Origin: Epichloe hybrida
Taxonomy: Eukaryota > Ascomycota > Sordariomycetes > Hypocreales > Clavicipitaceae
Length of the DNA: 64,000 nt
Assembly (NCBI GenBank): GCA_019022495.1
Contig: JAFEKR010000031.1
Location: 682,001 to 746,000, forward strand
Direction of reading: 5' to 3'
Shown here: one piece after another, positions 23,290 through 33,695 of the stretch
Numbering within the stretch: position 1 is the stretch's first letter
Layout: every line of letters starts with the position of its first letter
Program-made: the position numbers and the translations under genes
The notes under the pieces: model-generated
The model's database searches: none
Seen by the model: the letters and a program-made list of their open reading frames with translations, nothing else
What the model was told of the DNA's origin: nothing

Positions 23290-25580
23290 TCAGGGTACCA
23301 TTGGCAGGGGACTCCCGGCTGCCTGTAAATCTACTTGTTCAATAGCAGGCCACCACTGAGACCATGCCCCCTGTTCATCTAAATTGTTGCTCACTTCGGC
23401 AAACAACTGGTTCAATAATGTGTTGGCATCAAGCTCATGTTCCGGGACCGACCTCGCCGAATTTGCTGACGTCCTCGTCCCTGATTGTCTTTCTGCTCCT
23501 TGAATCTCTCGGCTATGTTCGTCTGATCGATCCACAATGCGAAACTCATGAACAGATTGATGAAGTGTGTCAAAGTCGGCTCTACTTCTGCCTTGGAATC
23601 GATTGCGGTCTTCTGTAGCTCGTTCGTAAAGGAACGAGGCGTGTCGAATTGTCTTGATCTGTCCGGTCAAATGAGCAAACAAGTAGTGCAAAATGAATTC
23701 CATAATGTTGAAAATCCTCCTTACCCAGCCATCGGCAATCTTCCAGACATGTCGAAATTTGTCCAAGTAGTCCAAGCACATTTTCAAACATTCTTCGGCT
23801 CTGGGACTCCGATCAAGATTCATGCGGGGATACTTGGACACGTAGAGATTAAGGTACCCGGCCGAAAAGGCGCAGAAGCCGGCAAATGGAGTCATCAGGT
23901 GGACGCCGCACTCGGATGCTTCGTGTAGAATTGTTGCAATGCGTTCGGCGGCGCCAAAGAGTTGCCGTGCACTTTCATGCCACCATCCATCAGGGGCGGG
24001 CGCTTCCAGCATCGGTTGATCTACAGGACCTCGAGGCTCGGATTCGAGAGTTGGTAGAAAGGGGAAGTACTCGCGGTGGAGCATAAGAGTGCTGCTGTGG
24101 TATGAGTGAATTGTTCGGCCCAATACGATAGTTCTCGGTTGCGACTCACCTCACATAATACAGAAGATTAAGATATACAAACGTTTCGCCGAAACCAAGC
24201 GTCATATGAACAGCAACTGAATTACTGGGATAGCGTAACTTCCTGTGCTGACCAGCCCTCCATGCTTCCAACTGGCTTCGAGATTGAAACCATGGTGAGC
24301 CGGGTACCCAAGGACAGTTGTGCGGCGCGCACATACCCGGTGCGCGTCGTCCATCATTGAAAATGAACGTCATGACCTGTGCCCAAATGTCGAAACCGCC
24401 AACCAATATCTCAAAGCTCTGGGTTACATCTAGTGTCCCAGTCGACTGGCCAGCGAGTGAGCGGTCTGCACCAACAGCTTGCGGTGGTGTATCCGGTCCA
24501 AAGGCAAACTCGACGGCACTCAGAGGCCTGGCGATCTTCATCTTTTCCATCTCTGACATGGGAAGCATGGGAGGATTGTACGTGCCGGAGTTGACCATAC
24601 AGTCCATGACGAAGCAGGCCCAGTATGTCCTTGTCTCGATGGCAAGGGAGACGGCATTATGTTGCCGATTTGACGTTATGTCAAGTGGATAGGGGGCCAC
24701 TCGAGAGCTGTGAAGCGCTTGCATGATGCGCACCGCGATGCCTTGACGCTTGTTGATTGGCAAACAAGGCTGCGCCATGAGGGGTTAATGAACTTACCAC
24801 AGTACATCCAAGCCTTGTGAAAATCTCTCGTGCCCCATTCATGAAGGGTAATAATGAGCAGTGCCTGGACAACCTGGAGTTTCGGCGGCTGCAGAATGTA
24901 CTCGCCCAACATGTCCTCGGCATACAGGGCATAATGGTCCCTAGATAACAGTTGGTCGGCCCAAGACACACTTTGCACCGACAGCTGAGCCTTTGTCACT
25001 GCCAAGACAGCCCCGAGCAAGGTTCTGCTTTCTGGGGACCGCTCGGTCTGGAACTCTTCTATAAAAGTAGGAAGGTGGATGATTGCTAATTCGGGAAAGG
25101 CGTTGATGAAGACATTGACAGCTTTCAGTATCACTCCGTTGGCCAGACTCATGATATGGACGTCAACGGACGGCGTCGAGTAATTTGCAGGCGGTGGCTG
25201 CTGCTGTTTTGCCGCCACACGATGGCGAGTTGGTGGCGATTCGCTTTGACTGTGTGGCCGACAAGTTGACGCTGTCTGGGTGGTCTGGGTGGCAGGTGTT
25301 GCCGTCAATGTAGTGGCATCTTGATAGGGTGATGCAGTTGCATCAATGATTTCTCCACGACGTGCACGACTTCGTCGCGGTTTTGGCATTGGGCGGCTTA
25401 AGACGCAGTGTGGGATGCCGGACTTGTGACATCTCTGACATGGAGCGGTCCCAGAATGAAAACATTTTAGTTTGGATTTTCTTAAGGCTATTGTATCAAT
25501 CAACGCTGTCCGCAAATTAACCCATGTGAAGAAACGAATTCAACTTGCCTGCACGCATCGCACGATATACTCGAACGCAT
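23290..25580 (-). CDS. Zn(II)2Cys6 fungal-specific transcription factor
   Basis: Probable DNA-binding regulator. Four exons (25580-25549, 25480-24798, 24741-24150, 24094-23290) give 703 aa. The binuclear zinc cluster is complete only after splicing exons 1 and 2: CDACRKSKLKC, then CQRC and CHKSG...C, six cysteines at about residues 7, 10, 17, 25, 28 and 36. That first intron (25548-25481) has a GC donor, AG|GCAAGT. Downstream is a basic linker (PKPRRSRARRGE), a Gln/Pro-rich stretch, and the fungal_trans middle-homology region (IAVRIMQALHSSR, ETRTYWACFVMDC). Introns 2 and 3 use acceptors TCAAG and CACAG. It is convergent with the MFS transporter; regulation of that gene is possible but unproven. 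Confidence 0.88.
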
Positions 25581-26250
25581 GATTTGGCTGTCGTCGGATC
25601 TGAAGCGACGCTGGTGGCTGCACAGCAAGGGCTGATCGAAATTCGGGAATGATGCGAAGAGGAAAGCCGAGACGCACGCGTTGATGAGTCAGTGCCCGTC
25701 GGCTTACGGAGTATGTAGTTCCCGAAATCAGAATCAGCCGGCGTATCTACGGAGTACAACGGAGTACTCGTGCCACGCCCCACCCTAGGGGGAGTAGCGC
25801 CTTGGCGTCCGGTCCACCGCAATCAGGGACTCGACAGCAAGCACTGGGTGACAGAATCCAGTGCATTGGTGCATTGTCGTATGCATAAACTGTGGGCTGC
25901 TCGTCCCATTTCCCCACACTCACTCATAATCAGGATTCAGCAGCCAAGCAAATGAGATCCTGGGCCAGATAATTGGATGGGCACTCACTCATTCTCAACA
26001 ACTCTGCCCGAATGCGCCGGTTAACCCCCGCAACACCACCACCCATCCACCCATCCACCCATCCACCCATTACATTCCGCCTGCCATCTGTCCCACGCAC
26101 TCTGTTCGCTCTCTCTGTGACGACCTGCGACCAGTCTTCTTTTTCTGCCGATTCACCACCAATCTGTTCCACCCGCCCGAAAGTGCCTTCAACCACAGAC
26201 CAAGTCATCCAGCTCATTTTTCGCGAGTACACAACACACGATAGAGTAGA
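25581..26250. promoter_or_regulatory. divergent promoter between the Zn2Cys6 regulator and adenylate kinase genes
   Basis: It contains two copies of TACGGAGTA 43 bp apart (25705 and 25748), the second followed at once by a third near-match (CAACGGAGTACTC). A CCACCCAT octamer repeats four times at about 26040-26071. No gene is supported. Confidence 0.55.
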
Positions 26251-27177
26251 ATGCAACTGAGAAGAGCCGCCAGAGTCATTCTTGTAGGTGCTCCTGGCGT
26301 CGGCAAGGGCACGCAGAGCGAGCGCCTACTCAAGCGGTTCCCCCAACTAGCCTCCATCAGCACCGGCGACTTGCTTCGCAGCAATGTCAAGAACAGGACG
26401 CCTCTCGGTACGAAATGCGAACCCCCCTCCCTCCCTCTCTTCCTTCTTCCTCTCCCAACACATCAAGATCCTTTCCACTCTCTTGCATCATTCCTCGACT
26501 CTAACACTGAATCTTGTTCCCTCGCAGGCATCAAAGCCGAGAGCACAATGAGAGCAGGCGGACTCGTCGCCGATGATCTGATGCTACGCCTCATCTCCAG
26601 CGAACTTCGCCATCGCGGCTGGCTTCAGAGCCACGGGCCGCCAGACGTCATGACGCTCTCGTCCGAAGCCGTCTCTGCCACGGAGATGCGCACCAGCCCC
26701 AACGACATGTCCTTTGCCGCCTTCACCGCCGGACGATCCTTGTCCTCCGCCCAACCGTCCGAGGACCCAACAGCTTCCTTCATCCTCGACGGCTACCCCC
26801 GCAGCGCAGCCCAGGCCAACACCCTGGACGGCATCATCCCCATCAACCTGGCCGTGTCTCTCAAGACCCCCTTCTCCGTGCTCCTCGATCGCATCGCCGG
26901 ACGATGGGTCCACGAGCCCTCCGGCCGCGTCTACAACACCACCTTCAATGCGCCAAAAGTTTCCGGCCGCGACGACATCACCGGCGAGCCGCTTGTCCAA
27001 CGAGTCGACGACACAGACGACGTCTACCGCGCACGGTTCCAAAAGTTCCAGGAAGTCAGCGAGCCCCTCCTAGAGCACTATGCCACAAAGGGCGTCCTCC
27101 TTGAAGTCGAAGGCATAAGCAGCGATGAAATCAGCCCCAAGTTATACTCTGAATTTGAGCGGCGTTTCGTCATGTGA
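26251..27177 (+). CDS. ADK2: mitochondrial adenylate kinase (GTP:AMP phosphotransferase type)
   Basis: It transfers phosphate from GTP or ITP to AMP, probably in the mitochondrial matrix. Exons are 26251-26407 and 26528-27177, giving 268 aa. The P-loop GAPGVGKGT is at residues 13-21. SISTGDLLRSNV and MRAGGLVADDLM form the NMP-binding region, and FILDGYPRSAAQA the AMP-site segment. The LID (GRWVHEPSGRVYNTTF...) lacks zinc cysteines, as in Adk2. A 55-residue insertion before the FILDGYPR motif is rich in Ser and Pro. The 120-nt intron is a multiple of three and has no stop, so intron retention would give a longer in-frame protein; the spliced form is preferred because of the donor GTACGA, acceptor CTCGCAG and exact family alignment at TPLG|IKAE. 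Confidence 0.92.
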   Translation: MQLRRAARVILVGAPGVGKGTQSERLLKRFPQLASISTGDLLRSNVKNRTPLGTKCEPPSLPLFLLPLPTHQDPFHSLASFLDSNTESCSLAGIKAESTMRAGGLVADDLMLRLISSELRHRGWLQSHGPPDVMTLSSEAVSATEMRTSPNDMSFAAFTAGRSLSSAQPSEDPTASFILDGYPRSAAQANTLDGIIPINLAVSLKTPFSVLLDRIAGRWVHEPSGRVYNTTFNAPKVSGRDDITGEPLVQRVDDTDDVYRARFQKFQEVSEPLLEHYATKGVLLEVEGISSDEISPKLYSEFERRFVM

Positions 27178-28258
27178 GAACCGAAGCCATTTCAGACCAG
27201 CCATCGCACACTTGTTTCTGAATCATCAATGTGGAAACAAGCGGAATACTATGTCACAATCCCCCCCCCCCCCCCTTTTTTTTTTATCATCATTTTTGGT
27301 TACTTTCGGAGTTCGGAATCAACCATGTTGAACACTCGACCTTGACCCCATTATCTTCTTGTCTATACTATAAGGAAACCACACTCGTCATTTTGGGTAC
27401 GGACTTTCTTTGTCTAGTGTTATCTTTATTGTTTTTCCATGGTTGGTCCCCGGGAAGCATTTTCCGCTTCAGTCTAATGACTTGCAAGAGCTGCGGTCTA
27501 GGGGGATGGGGGGAACGGGTGTTATCCTCGAAACAGGAGCATTGGGCAGGGTTTTTTTTTTAATCTCGATCGACGATGTCGTGTATGTACTCGACAAGAA
27601 AAATACACACATGACCTCGTGTCGCAAATGAATGCTCATATCGTGGCGGCGCATGTGCCTATTTTCACATGACGATGTGAAACTAGGCCTTGACTCCACT
27701 GATATGCAAGCGCGGGGAGACTCGGGAACCAGAATCTGGATTTCGCTGCGTCACTTGCATGGAATTCAATCTAACGAGATTCGGTACGTCACTACTTGCA
27801 AGGGGATGCATTTGATTGTTGAAGGTGACATGCTTGCACTGTTATTCACACTGTCAAGTGCTCTTGCAGCATCGAGACATTGGCATAGGGTATCAATGAA
27901 ATGAGTGCATGCCATGTAGGCTATTTAGTAATAGGTAGGTGCCTAAATGTTACTGGCTGCTACATCTGGGCCTGTACATTACGTGGTCCCCAAGAAAATC
28001 AGATATAATTGCAAGAATGAGAAAGCATTCCTAGAAAAGCTCGCCCTTTCTTGTTCCCCTCCTTCAGAAATGCTCGTACAGATAATAGTCGTATCGTCGA
28101 ATGCTGCATGTGCGCACGCGTACATGGGGCATTCTGCAACTTGTAAAAAAACATGAGGAAAAAAAAGTTTGGGAAATTGAATTGACCATGAGACGGCTCG
28201 CAACCAGGTTTAGATCGAACAGGTTCAGGTGTTGCAATCGTGCTAACCTTGTAACACT
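27178..28258. other. intergenic region between adenylate kinase and KDEL receptor genes (convergent)
   Basis: A 13-C run followed by a T-run (about 27261-27285) lies just after the kinase stop. Many small open frames are present but none has a domain or matching splice sites. Nothing else is seen. Confidence 0.45.
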
Positions 28259-29523
28259 TTAATTCCTCCACTCATCACCGCTTCGCATTCCTTTGGGAAC
28301 GCTGTCACCCTTTGGGGGCTTTGATGAAGACGATGCCGTAGGGGTGCCCTCGTCGTCGTCGTCGTCGTCGTCATCATCATCGAGCGCCTTGGCTAGTTCG
28401 TCCGGATCTTGCATTCTGGCATCAGGGTCGACTCCTTCCTCCAGACCATCATCATCGCGATGTCGGCCCTCGTCAAAGACATCTTCGTCAGCGCTGACAG
28501 AGATACCCCGGGCACCCCAGCCGGGTCGCGCTGGCCGTCGAGTGTCATTTCCATGGTCGCCTAGAGTTGGAGCGCTTTCTTCGTCGTCATCCGATTCGAA
28601 TTTCTTGCCGAATATGCGACTTAGAAGCCAGCCACGGCGCATGTCATCGGCGTCAACAATACCACCGCCGCGGAGCTTGATGCGTTGTCGCGTGTAGTAT
28701 ACCCAAGCGAAGTCGGCGTAGAGCGCAGTCTGGATGCATCCAAATATGACGGCAACAGCATCCGGCGGTCTCCCGCTGACGTCGAGCTCTCGGACGAACC
28801 AGTTGAGGATGTAGAGTGCTCGGTAGGATCCCAGTGCAAGGAGGTAAAATGAGTTGATGACGGTCGGAACAGTGGTTTGTCGGAGGAGTAAAAGCTGAGG
28901 GAGGATACAGCCTGCTTCGAGAATCTCGGAAAACACCCACATCCACTGTTGCGTATCATGTTAGTATGGCCTAGTCCTGTACTGATAATCCCCCATTTTT
29001 TGAGTCCTACTAACCGTTCGGAAAGCCCAGTGTTTCTCAAAAATCATCATCATGAAAGGTGACAAGACCGCAGCAGCGGCCAAAACGCCTGCACCCATCT
29101 TCCACGATAACTCACGTTCCCGTGATCGGGGAAACAGCCACTGCATCACACCAATGGTGTAAAACGAGGAGAAGATGTATACAATCTTGAAAAGCAAGTT
29201 CCATATTATCTTCTCGTGAAAAATGTCCAGATATCGTGTGCAAAAGACAAGAGCGTACAGCCCTTGCGTGATCAGAGATACACCCTCGGCGCTGCGATTT
29301 CGGTGGATGGCCAAGATGAGAATACCCTTGGACGCGAGATGGGATAGGTCTCCCAGGATGCGAAAGCTCTAGGGGACACATGTCAGTATACAAGTACAGT
29401 GCTTCACACGAAAATTTGCTTGGTTCTTGCATGCCCGTCGATCGGATAGACGTGGCAGGATTGGGTGATGCCGCAGGGTGTTGTTGTGGCAAAGGTGGCC
29501 CTACTTACATTCCACGGCACCAT
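28259..29523 (-). CDS. ERD2: ER lumen protein retaining receptor (KDEL/HDEL receptor) with acidic tail
   Basis: It binds C-terminal H/KDEL signals in the Golgi and returns escaped ER proteins. Exons are 29523-29509 (only 15 nt, MVPWN), 29368-29015 and 28945-28259, giving 351 aa. Hallmarks after splicing include FRILGDLSHLASKGILILAI, EGVSLITQGLYALVFCTRYL, WVFSEILEAGCILPQLLLLR and SYRALYILNWFVRE, spread over seven membrane segments. Yeast Erd2 is near 219 aa; here about 130 extra cytosolic residues follow the last helix. They are strongly acidic, with a run of ten Asp encoded by GAC/GAT repeats near 28355-28385. The receptor core is unmistakable. Whether the tail affects COPI retrieval is unknown. 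Confidence 0.93.
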
Positions 29524-30339
29524 GACTGTAGCTTCGAGCGACTAGGGCTCGGCGACACGTAGCAGTCCAGCAGGAGAGGAGGAAAGCACAAGATAGAAAA
29601 GGACGGCGTATGCTCGAGTTGGCGAAGAGGCTGAAGGCGCGATGGAAGAGGCTGGACGGATTGGCGATGACTTGCTAATGAGTCGCAAGTGTTTCGAGGT
29701 GGCTGAGAGAGGACTGACTAGACAGGACGGTGAAACTGCACCAAGCTTGAGATAGGACTGGAAGCTTGCGTCATTTGATTGGACGAAGCTTGGCTGACAG
29801 GCACCAACCCATCCTGCTACGGGTGACGGGCCATCCAGACTGGACAAGTCACACACACCAACTAAAAAGTGCCTTGCGTCTGCCTGTAGGAAATACGTGG
29901 GATACGGATTGCATCCAGCCAGACGGCTCTGACTTCGGATACAACCTCGGCCGTTTGAAGCACCTCCATGCTGCCTGCCTTTCGCCACATTTGCTGAACA
30001 ATAAGTGAGTATGCACTTTCCATAGTTCCTCGCCGCACTTTTAATGGCATTGGCAGTAGATGCTGCCTTGTTGGGACTACACATGTACTCCGTACACGGC
30101 TTCGAGTTATGTGGGGCTGTATTAATAATAAATGAATAAAGTGCCCCGCGACGTCACCGTGGCTCGCTCCGACGCGGACGCGTCCCATCCGCGTTCAAAG
30201 TCAGTCAAGTCAATCAAACACCATCAAACCGGATAAAACGTAAATCACCACCAAGCAACAAACATCACCAGCTGCAACTGGGATGCATCGTAGCACCATG
30301 AGTACCACACCCGACGACTCGAGATAAAACCCCCATACA
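29524..30339. promoter_or_regulatory. divergent promoter region between ERD2 and the Ame1-like gene
   Basis: It has one TACTCCGTA (30086-30094). The open frame covering 29542-30084 on the minus strand lies in the Erd2 leader and shows no protein character. No other feature is seen. Confidence 0.5.
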
Positions 30340-32314
30340 ATGGCCACAGGTACGCCCTTCCTATTCTCATACTGGTTTCCAATTTGGCCCTCTTGCTGAT
30401 CATCAGTCATAGGCAGGGAAGGTCGCGAGGACCGTCTCAACCAACGACTCCGAGGCGCGCAGTATGTATATCGGCAAAAATCACCTGTAGAGGCTGGTCA
30501 AACCTGACATAGTTTAGGCGCGTCAATGTTGGCGACGACATCTCCTTCAGTTTCGACCTCGCTAGCGTGCCTCCTGCTCAAAACTCCAGTTCTCCCGCCA
30601 TAACTGCGCAATCAGGCCGACAATCTGGTGGCGCAGGGGAATCGCCAGCTGGACCGGTTGAAACATCATTGCAACCTCTCAGTCCAAATATTAGCGTCGG
30701 GGACGTACGCCCATTAGAGCCCTCACGGACCGAGAATCAGTTCGCTAGACAGCTCAGTTCGAGTATCGCCAGATCGAGCGCGGAGCCCACACCGAACGAT
30801 CCGGGACCAGACGAACCAGACGAACCAGAGGCTCTACGTCCCCCATCTAGCGTGCCATATTCTGCAAAGCAACGCATTCCCACGACAATAACCGAGGAAG
30901 TCGCCGAGAGTCCGGCAAAGAAACCTGGAAGCGGACAGCGACGACCCATCTCCGCCACCAAGATAGTCCAACCTCTCCCGTCCAGGCTCTCGATATCCTC
31001 TAGCTCGACACCCGAGGCACGATCCTCATCCCCATCCACGCGAAGACCTCGCCCAAGCGAGGTATCTTCCCGACCAGCGCGACCTTCTACTCTTCCTCTA
31101 CGCGACGGAGCGACTCACGTGGCAGCGCCCGCAAACAGGACAAACCCACCACAAAGACGACCGTCTTCCCTAGAAGAACTAGAAGAAGTTACCGAAGATT
31201 CAGAGCCTTCCGACGAAGAAGCAGTAGAAGTCCCCGCCAGAGAAGCCGCCACAGTCATTGGCCAGAAACGGCCCCGACCCAGCATCACAGCATCACCCGA
31301 ACTGGGCTCCGACGACGACAGCGAGCAAGACAGCACCTCGCAAATATCATCTTACAAGCAGAGACGCAATAGCCCCGCCACGCAAAGACAACCGGCTAAA
31401 CGACCCAAACAGCACAGTCAACAGCCTAGACCTACAAAGCAGCGCCACAGCTCAGGCAGCGAGCAAAACGACGATGCAGCCGTGGAAATCACTGTGCAAA
31501 GATTCGTCAACAATTTCCAGCGCGACGAGGACGACGAGTTGCAGCAAGAGATTCCGTTTGCAAACAGGGGAGGAGAGACAGTCGTGGATGTCTTCGCGCA
31601 AGTATGCGAGGAAGTCATCACTTCGGTGCTAGACCAGCTGCAGAAGGTTGCGAGGGCGACGGATGATGCGGACAGGAAAAAGGAATGTAGGATCAAAATG
31701 AGGGCGGTCGAAGCGTATCGAGAGGAGCTCAGCTCTCGATTGCTACAGCATGTGGGTGGAACTTTCCATGTCACCATGGTCCTAGGTGAAGGCTGACTGA
31801 CGGGACACAGGCAATCCACTTGAACCACTGGCATTCATTACGACGGCGTTTACGACATGTGCAAAAGGAGAAACTTGCTCTTCGAGATGAAATCATTCGC
31901 TTGAAAAGCGAGCGGGAGCAGGTGGCGTTGCGAATGGATGCGATTCGCATCAAGCATGAAGCTGATAGCAAGGAGTCCACAGTGAGTTACGAGGGCGTTA
32001 CGAGGGCGTTGGGGTTGACGTCAGTGTGTGCATGGTTTGAGAAGCACCGTCTGTTCTAACTCTTTTGTGAATAGTCTCGTCTCAACGCCTCAGCTCTTAT
32101 GCATGATATCGACCTGGCAGTTCAGCAGGGTAGAGAAGCACCCGAGCTAACCCAAGCTGCTGAAAGAACGGCTGAATTGGGCAACCTCGATCTCGTCTTG
32201 GCGCAGATCTCAGACCAAGCTAGCTCATTGAGCTCTACGGGCGGGCTCCTTCACCTGGTTCGAGACTTCAATGCGTTCCTGGAACGCGCAGCAAATGCCC
32301 TTGATTCAAGATGA
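30340..32314 (+). CDS. Ame1/CENP-U-like inner kinetochore subunit (AT-hook-like, coiled-coil)
   Basis: Five exons (30340-30349, 30413-30461, 30518-31751, 31811-31981, 32075-32314) give 567 aa. The two leading exons are only 10 and 49 nt and encode MATGREGREDRLNQRLRGAQ; the RLRG element resembles the N-terminal Mtw1-complex-binding motif of yeast Ame1. A long disordered Ser/Pro-rich middle follows, with basic Pro-Arg patches (RRPRPS, KRPRPS, PAKRPKQ) that resemble AT-hooks. The conserved C-terminal part starts near IPFANRGGETVVDVFAQVCE and contains a coiled coil (KEKLALRDEIIRLKSEREQV, RIKHEADSKEST). Ascomycete relatives are often labelled only 'AT hook domain protein'. The kinetochore assignment is inference from the N-terminal motif plus the coiled-coil module; the coding structure itself is secure. 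Confidence 0.75.
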
Positions 32315-32386
32315 ATGAATGATGCCTTCCTTTTTGTTCTAACGATGTATGCGTTTGTTTGGCCGTCTATCCGCCAAGCCTCTCTC

Positions 32387-32429
<43 letters not shown>
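32387..32429. repeat. (CT)n dinucleotide repeat
   Basis: A CT-rich run with one TTT interruption lies between the convergent Ame1-like and NudC genes, in 3' flanking DNA. No function is indicated. Confidence 0.9.
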
Positions 32430-32431
<2 letters not shown>

Positions 32432-32456
32432 CACTCCTCACGTCCAATCGTCTTCC

Positions 32457-33248
32457 CTATTGGATCTTGGCTTTGCTAAAGTCCATCTCGGGATGTTGAT
32501 CCTGGAACTTCTTCAAAATATCCATCTTCTTCTGCTCGTCAGAAGAAGGCAGCCCTTTTTCCTTCTGTCTCTGGTCAAACATCATCTTCTCAACCATGCC
32601 TCTCGTCTCGCCGTCCAAATCAGAGAGCTTAGAGGAGTCGGGCTGGATCTTGGTGACGTCGATCTTGGGGTCCGCGGTAATGACATGGGCCCACCACTCC
32701 ATCTTATTAACCTTGTCGAGGTGGATCTCGACAGTCTTTGTGCCGTCGCTGTTGGTAGATAGTGTCCATGTAGAATCGTCGACGTGGACTGCGTGGGGGA
32801 GGTCGCCCTGTTTTTATCAAGGTCAGTCCAACCGCATCTCTTCTGGGGCTTGTTTGGGAATGGGGAAGTTTGATCCTTTTAGGACGCTTGACGGAGGAAA
32901 TGTGTAGGAACATGTGAGAATGGACTTGGGGGCAATGGGGTGTTTGTTGTGTCTTGATGTACCTTGATGACCGGGTCTTGACCCTTGATACCCGCAGACA
33001 AACTCTGCTTCTTGATGTCTACAGCGAGATCTCTTGACTTCATGTTTCCGGGCACGGTAAATGTGACGTCGAGCTCAGCAATGGTCTGCTGCCATTTGTA
33101 GGGGAGAGCATCTTGCTCGGCAGCCTCTCGGGCGCGAGCTGCCGCTTCTTCGGCGGGTGTGGGGTCTAGAAAGACGAGGCTGTTAGCTGCGGCTACTGAA
33201 GAATCGCTGGGGTATACCGACTGCGAAGATACCTTTGACGTCAGCCAT
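32457..33248 (-). CDS. nudC: nuclear movement protein NudC (CS/p23 domain)
   Basis: NudC is a small Hsp90-linked co-chaperone that supports dynein/Lis1-dependent nuclear positioning along hyphae. Exons are 33248-33233 (16 nt), 33165-32963 and 32807-32457, giving 189 aa, close to A. nidulans NudC. After splicing, the N-terminus reads [20 protein letters not shown]. The CS domain covers about residues 30-115 ([56 protein letters not shown]). The C-terminal helix includes [20 protein letters not shown] and ends DFSKAKIQ, a family signature. It is head-to-head with TFB3 over a shared 447-bp promoter. Confidence 0.95.
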
Positions 33249-33695
33249 GGGCGCTATTGAAAGCCTTTGTTGATGACGATGGTGGAACGGTAACGCGATG
33301 TCGGAGGTGGGATGTGTAAAAACCACTGACTTGAAACGAAGAAGCAAGCTGGAAGCTTTGATGGATGGGATGGAGGGGCAATTCTCGATTTCTTGACCCG
33401 TCTGGTGCCCAAGGCTGCAAAAAACCCTGGGTCGTGGGTACTCCGTATCACTGCTGGAAGCTTCCCTCAACATTCACGCGCAAACTCCCGTCAGCCTCGA
33501 GCCCTTCCATCCCGTTCACAACCCGCTTTTTCCTTTCCATACGGCTCCGTGCGTTGGTCCGCGTATGTAGGCGGTCCTTTTCCTCCCGCCTCCCGAGCCG
33601 CCATCCCCATCCTAATTTATAAACCCTACAAAAAAACAAAAAAAAACAAAAAAAAACAAAAAAAAACAAAAAAAAACAAAAAAAAAACCACAGAA
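33249..33695. promoter_or_regulatory. bidirectional promoter of nudC and TFB3, with (A6-7C)n leader repeat
   Basis: It holds TACTCCGTA at 33439-33447. An A-rich repeat of six or more CAAAAAA-type units (about 33629-33688) ends eight bases before the TFB3 start codon, so the TFB3 mRNA leader is very A-rich and unstructured. The TFB3 frame is open upstream of its ATG through this repeat; that is an effect of the repeat. Confidence 0.7.

Noticed and set aside
21646..25580. A secondary-metabolite gene cluster around the transporter and regulator
   Set aside because: No core biosynthetic enzyme or tailoring enzyme lies on either side; neighbours are housekeeping genes.
29542..30084. 180-codon minus-strand frame upstream of ERD2
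   Set aside because: It lies in the ERD2 leader and promoter and shows no recognisable protein features.
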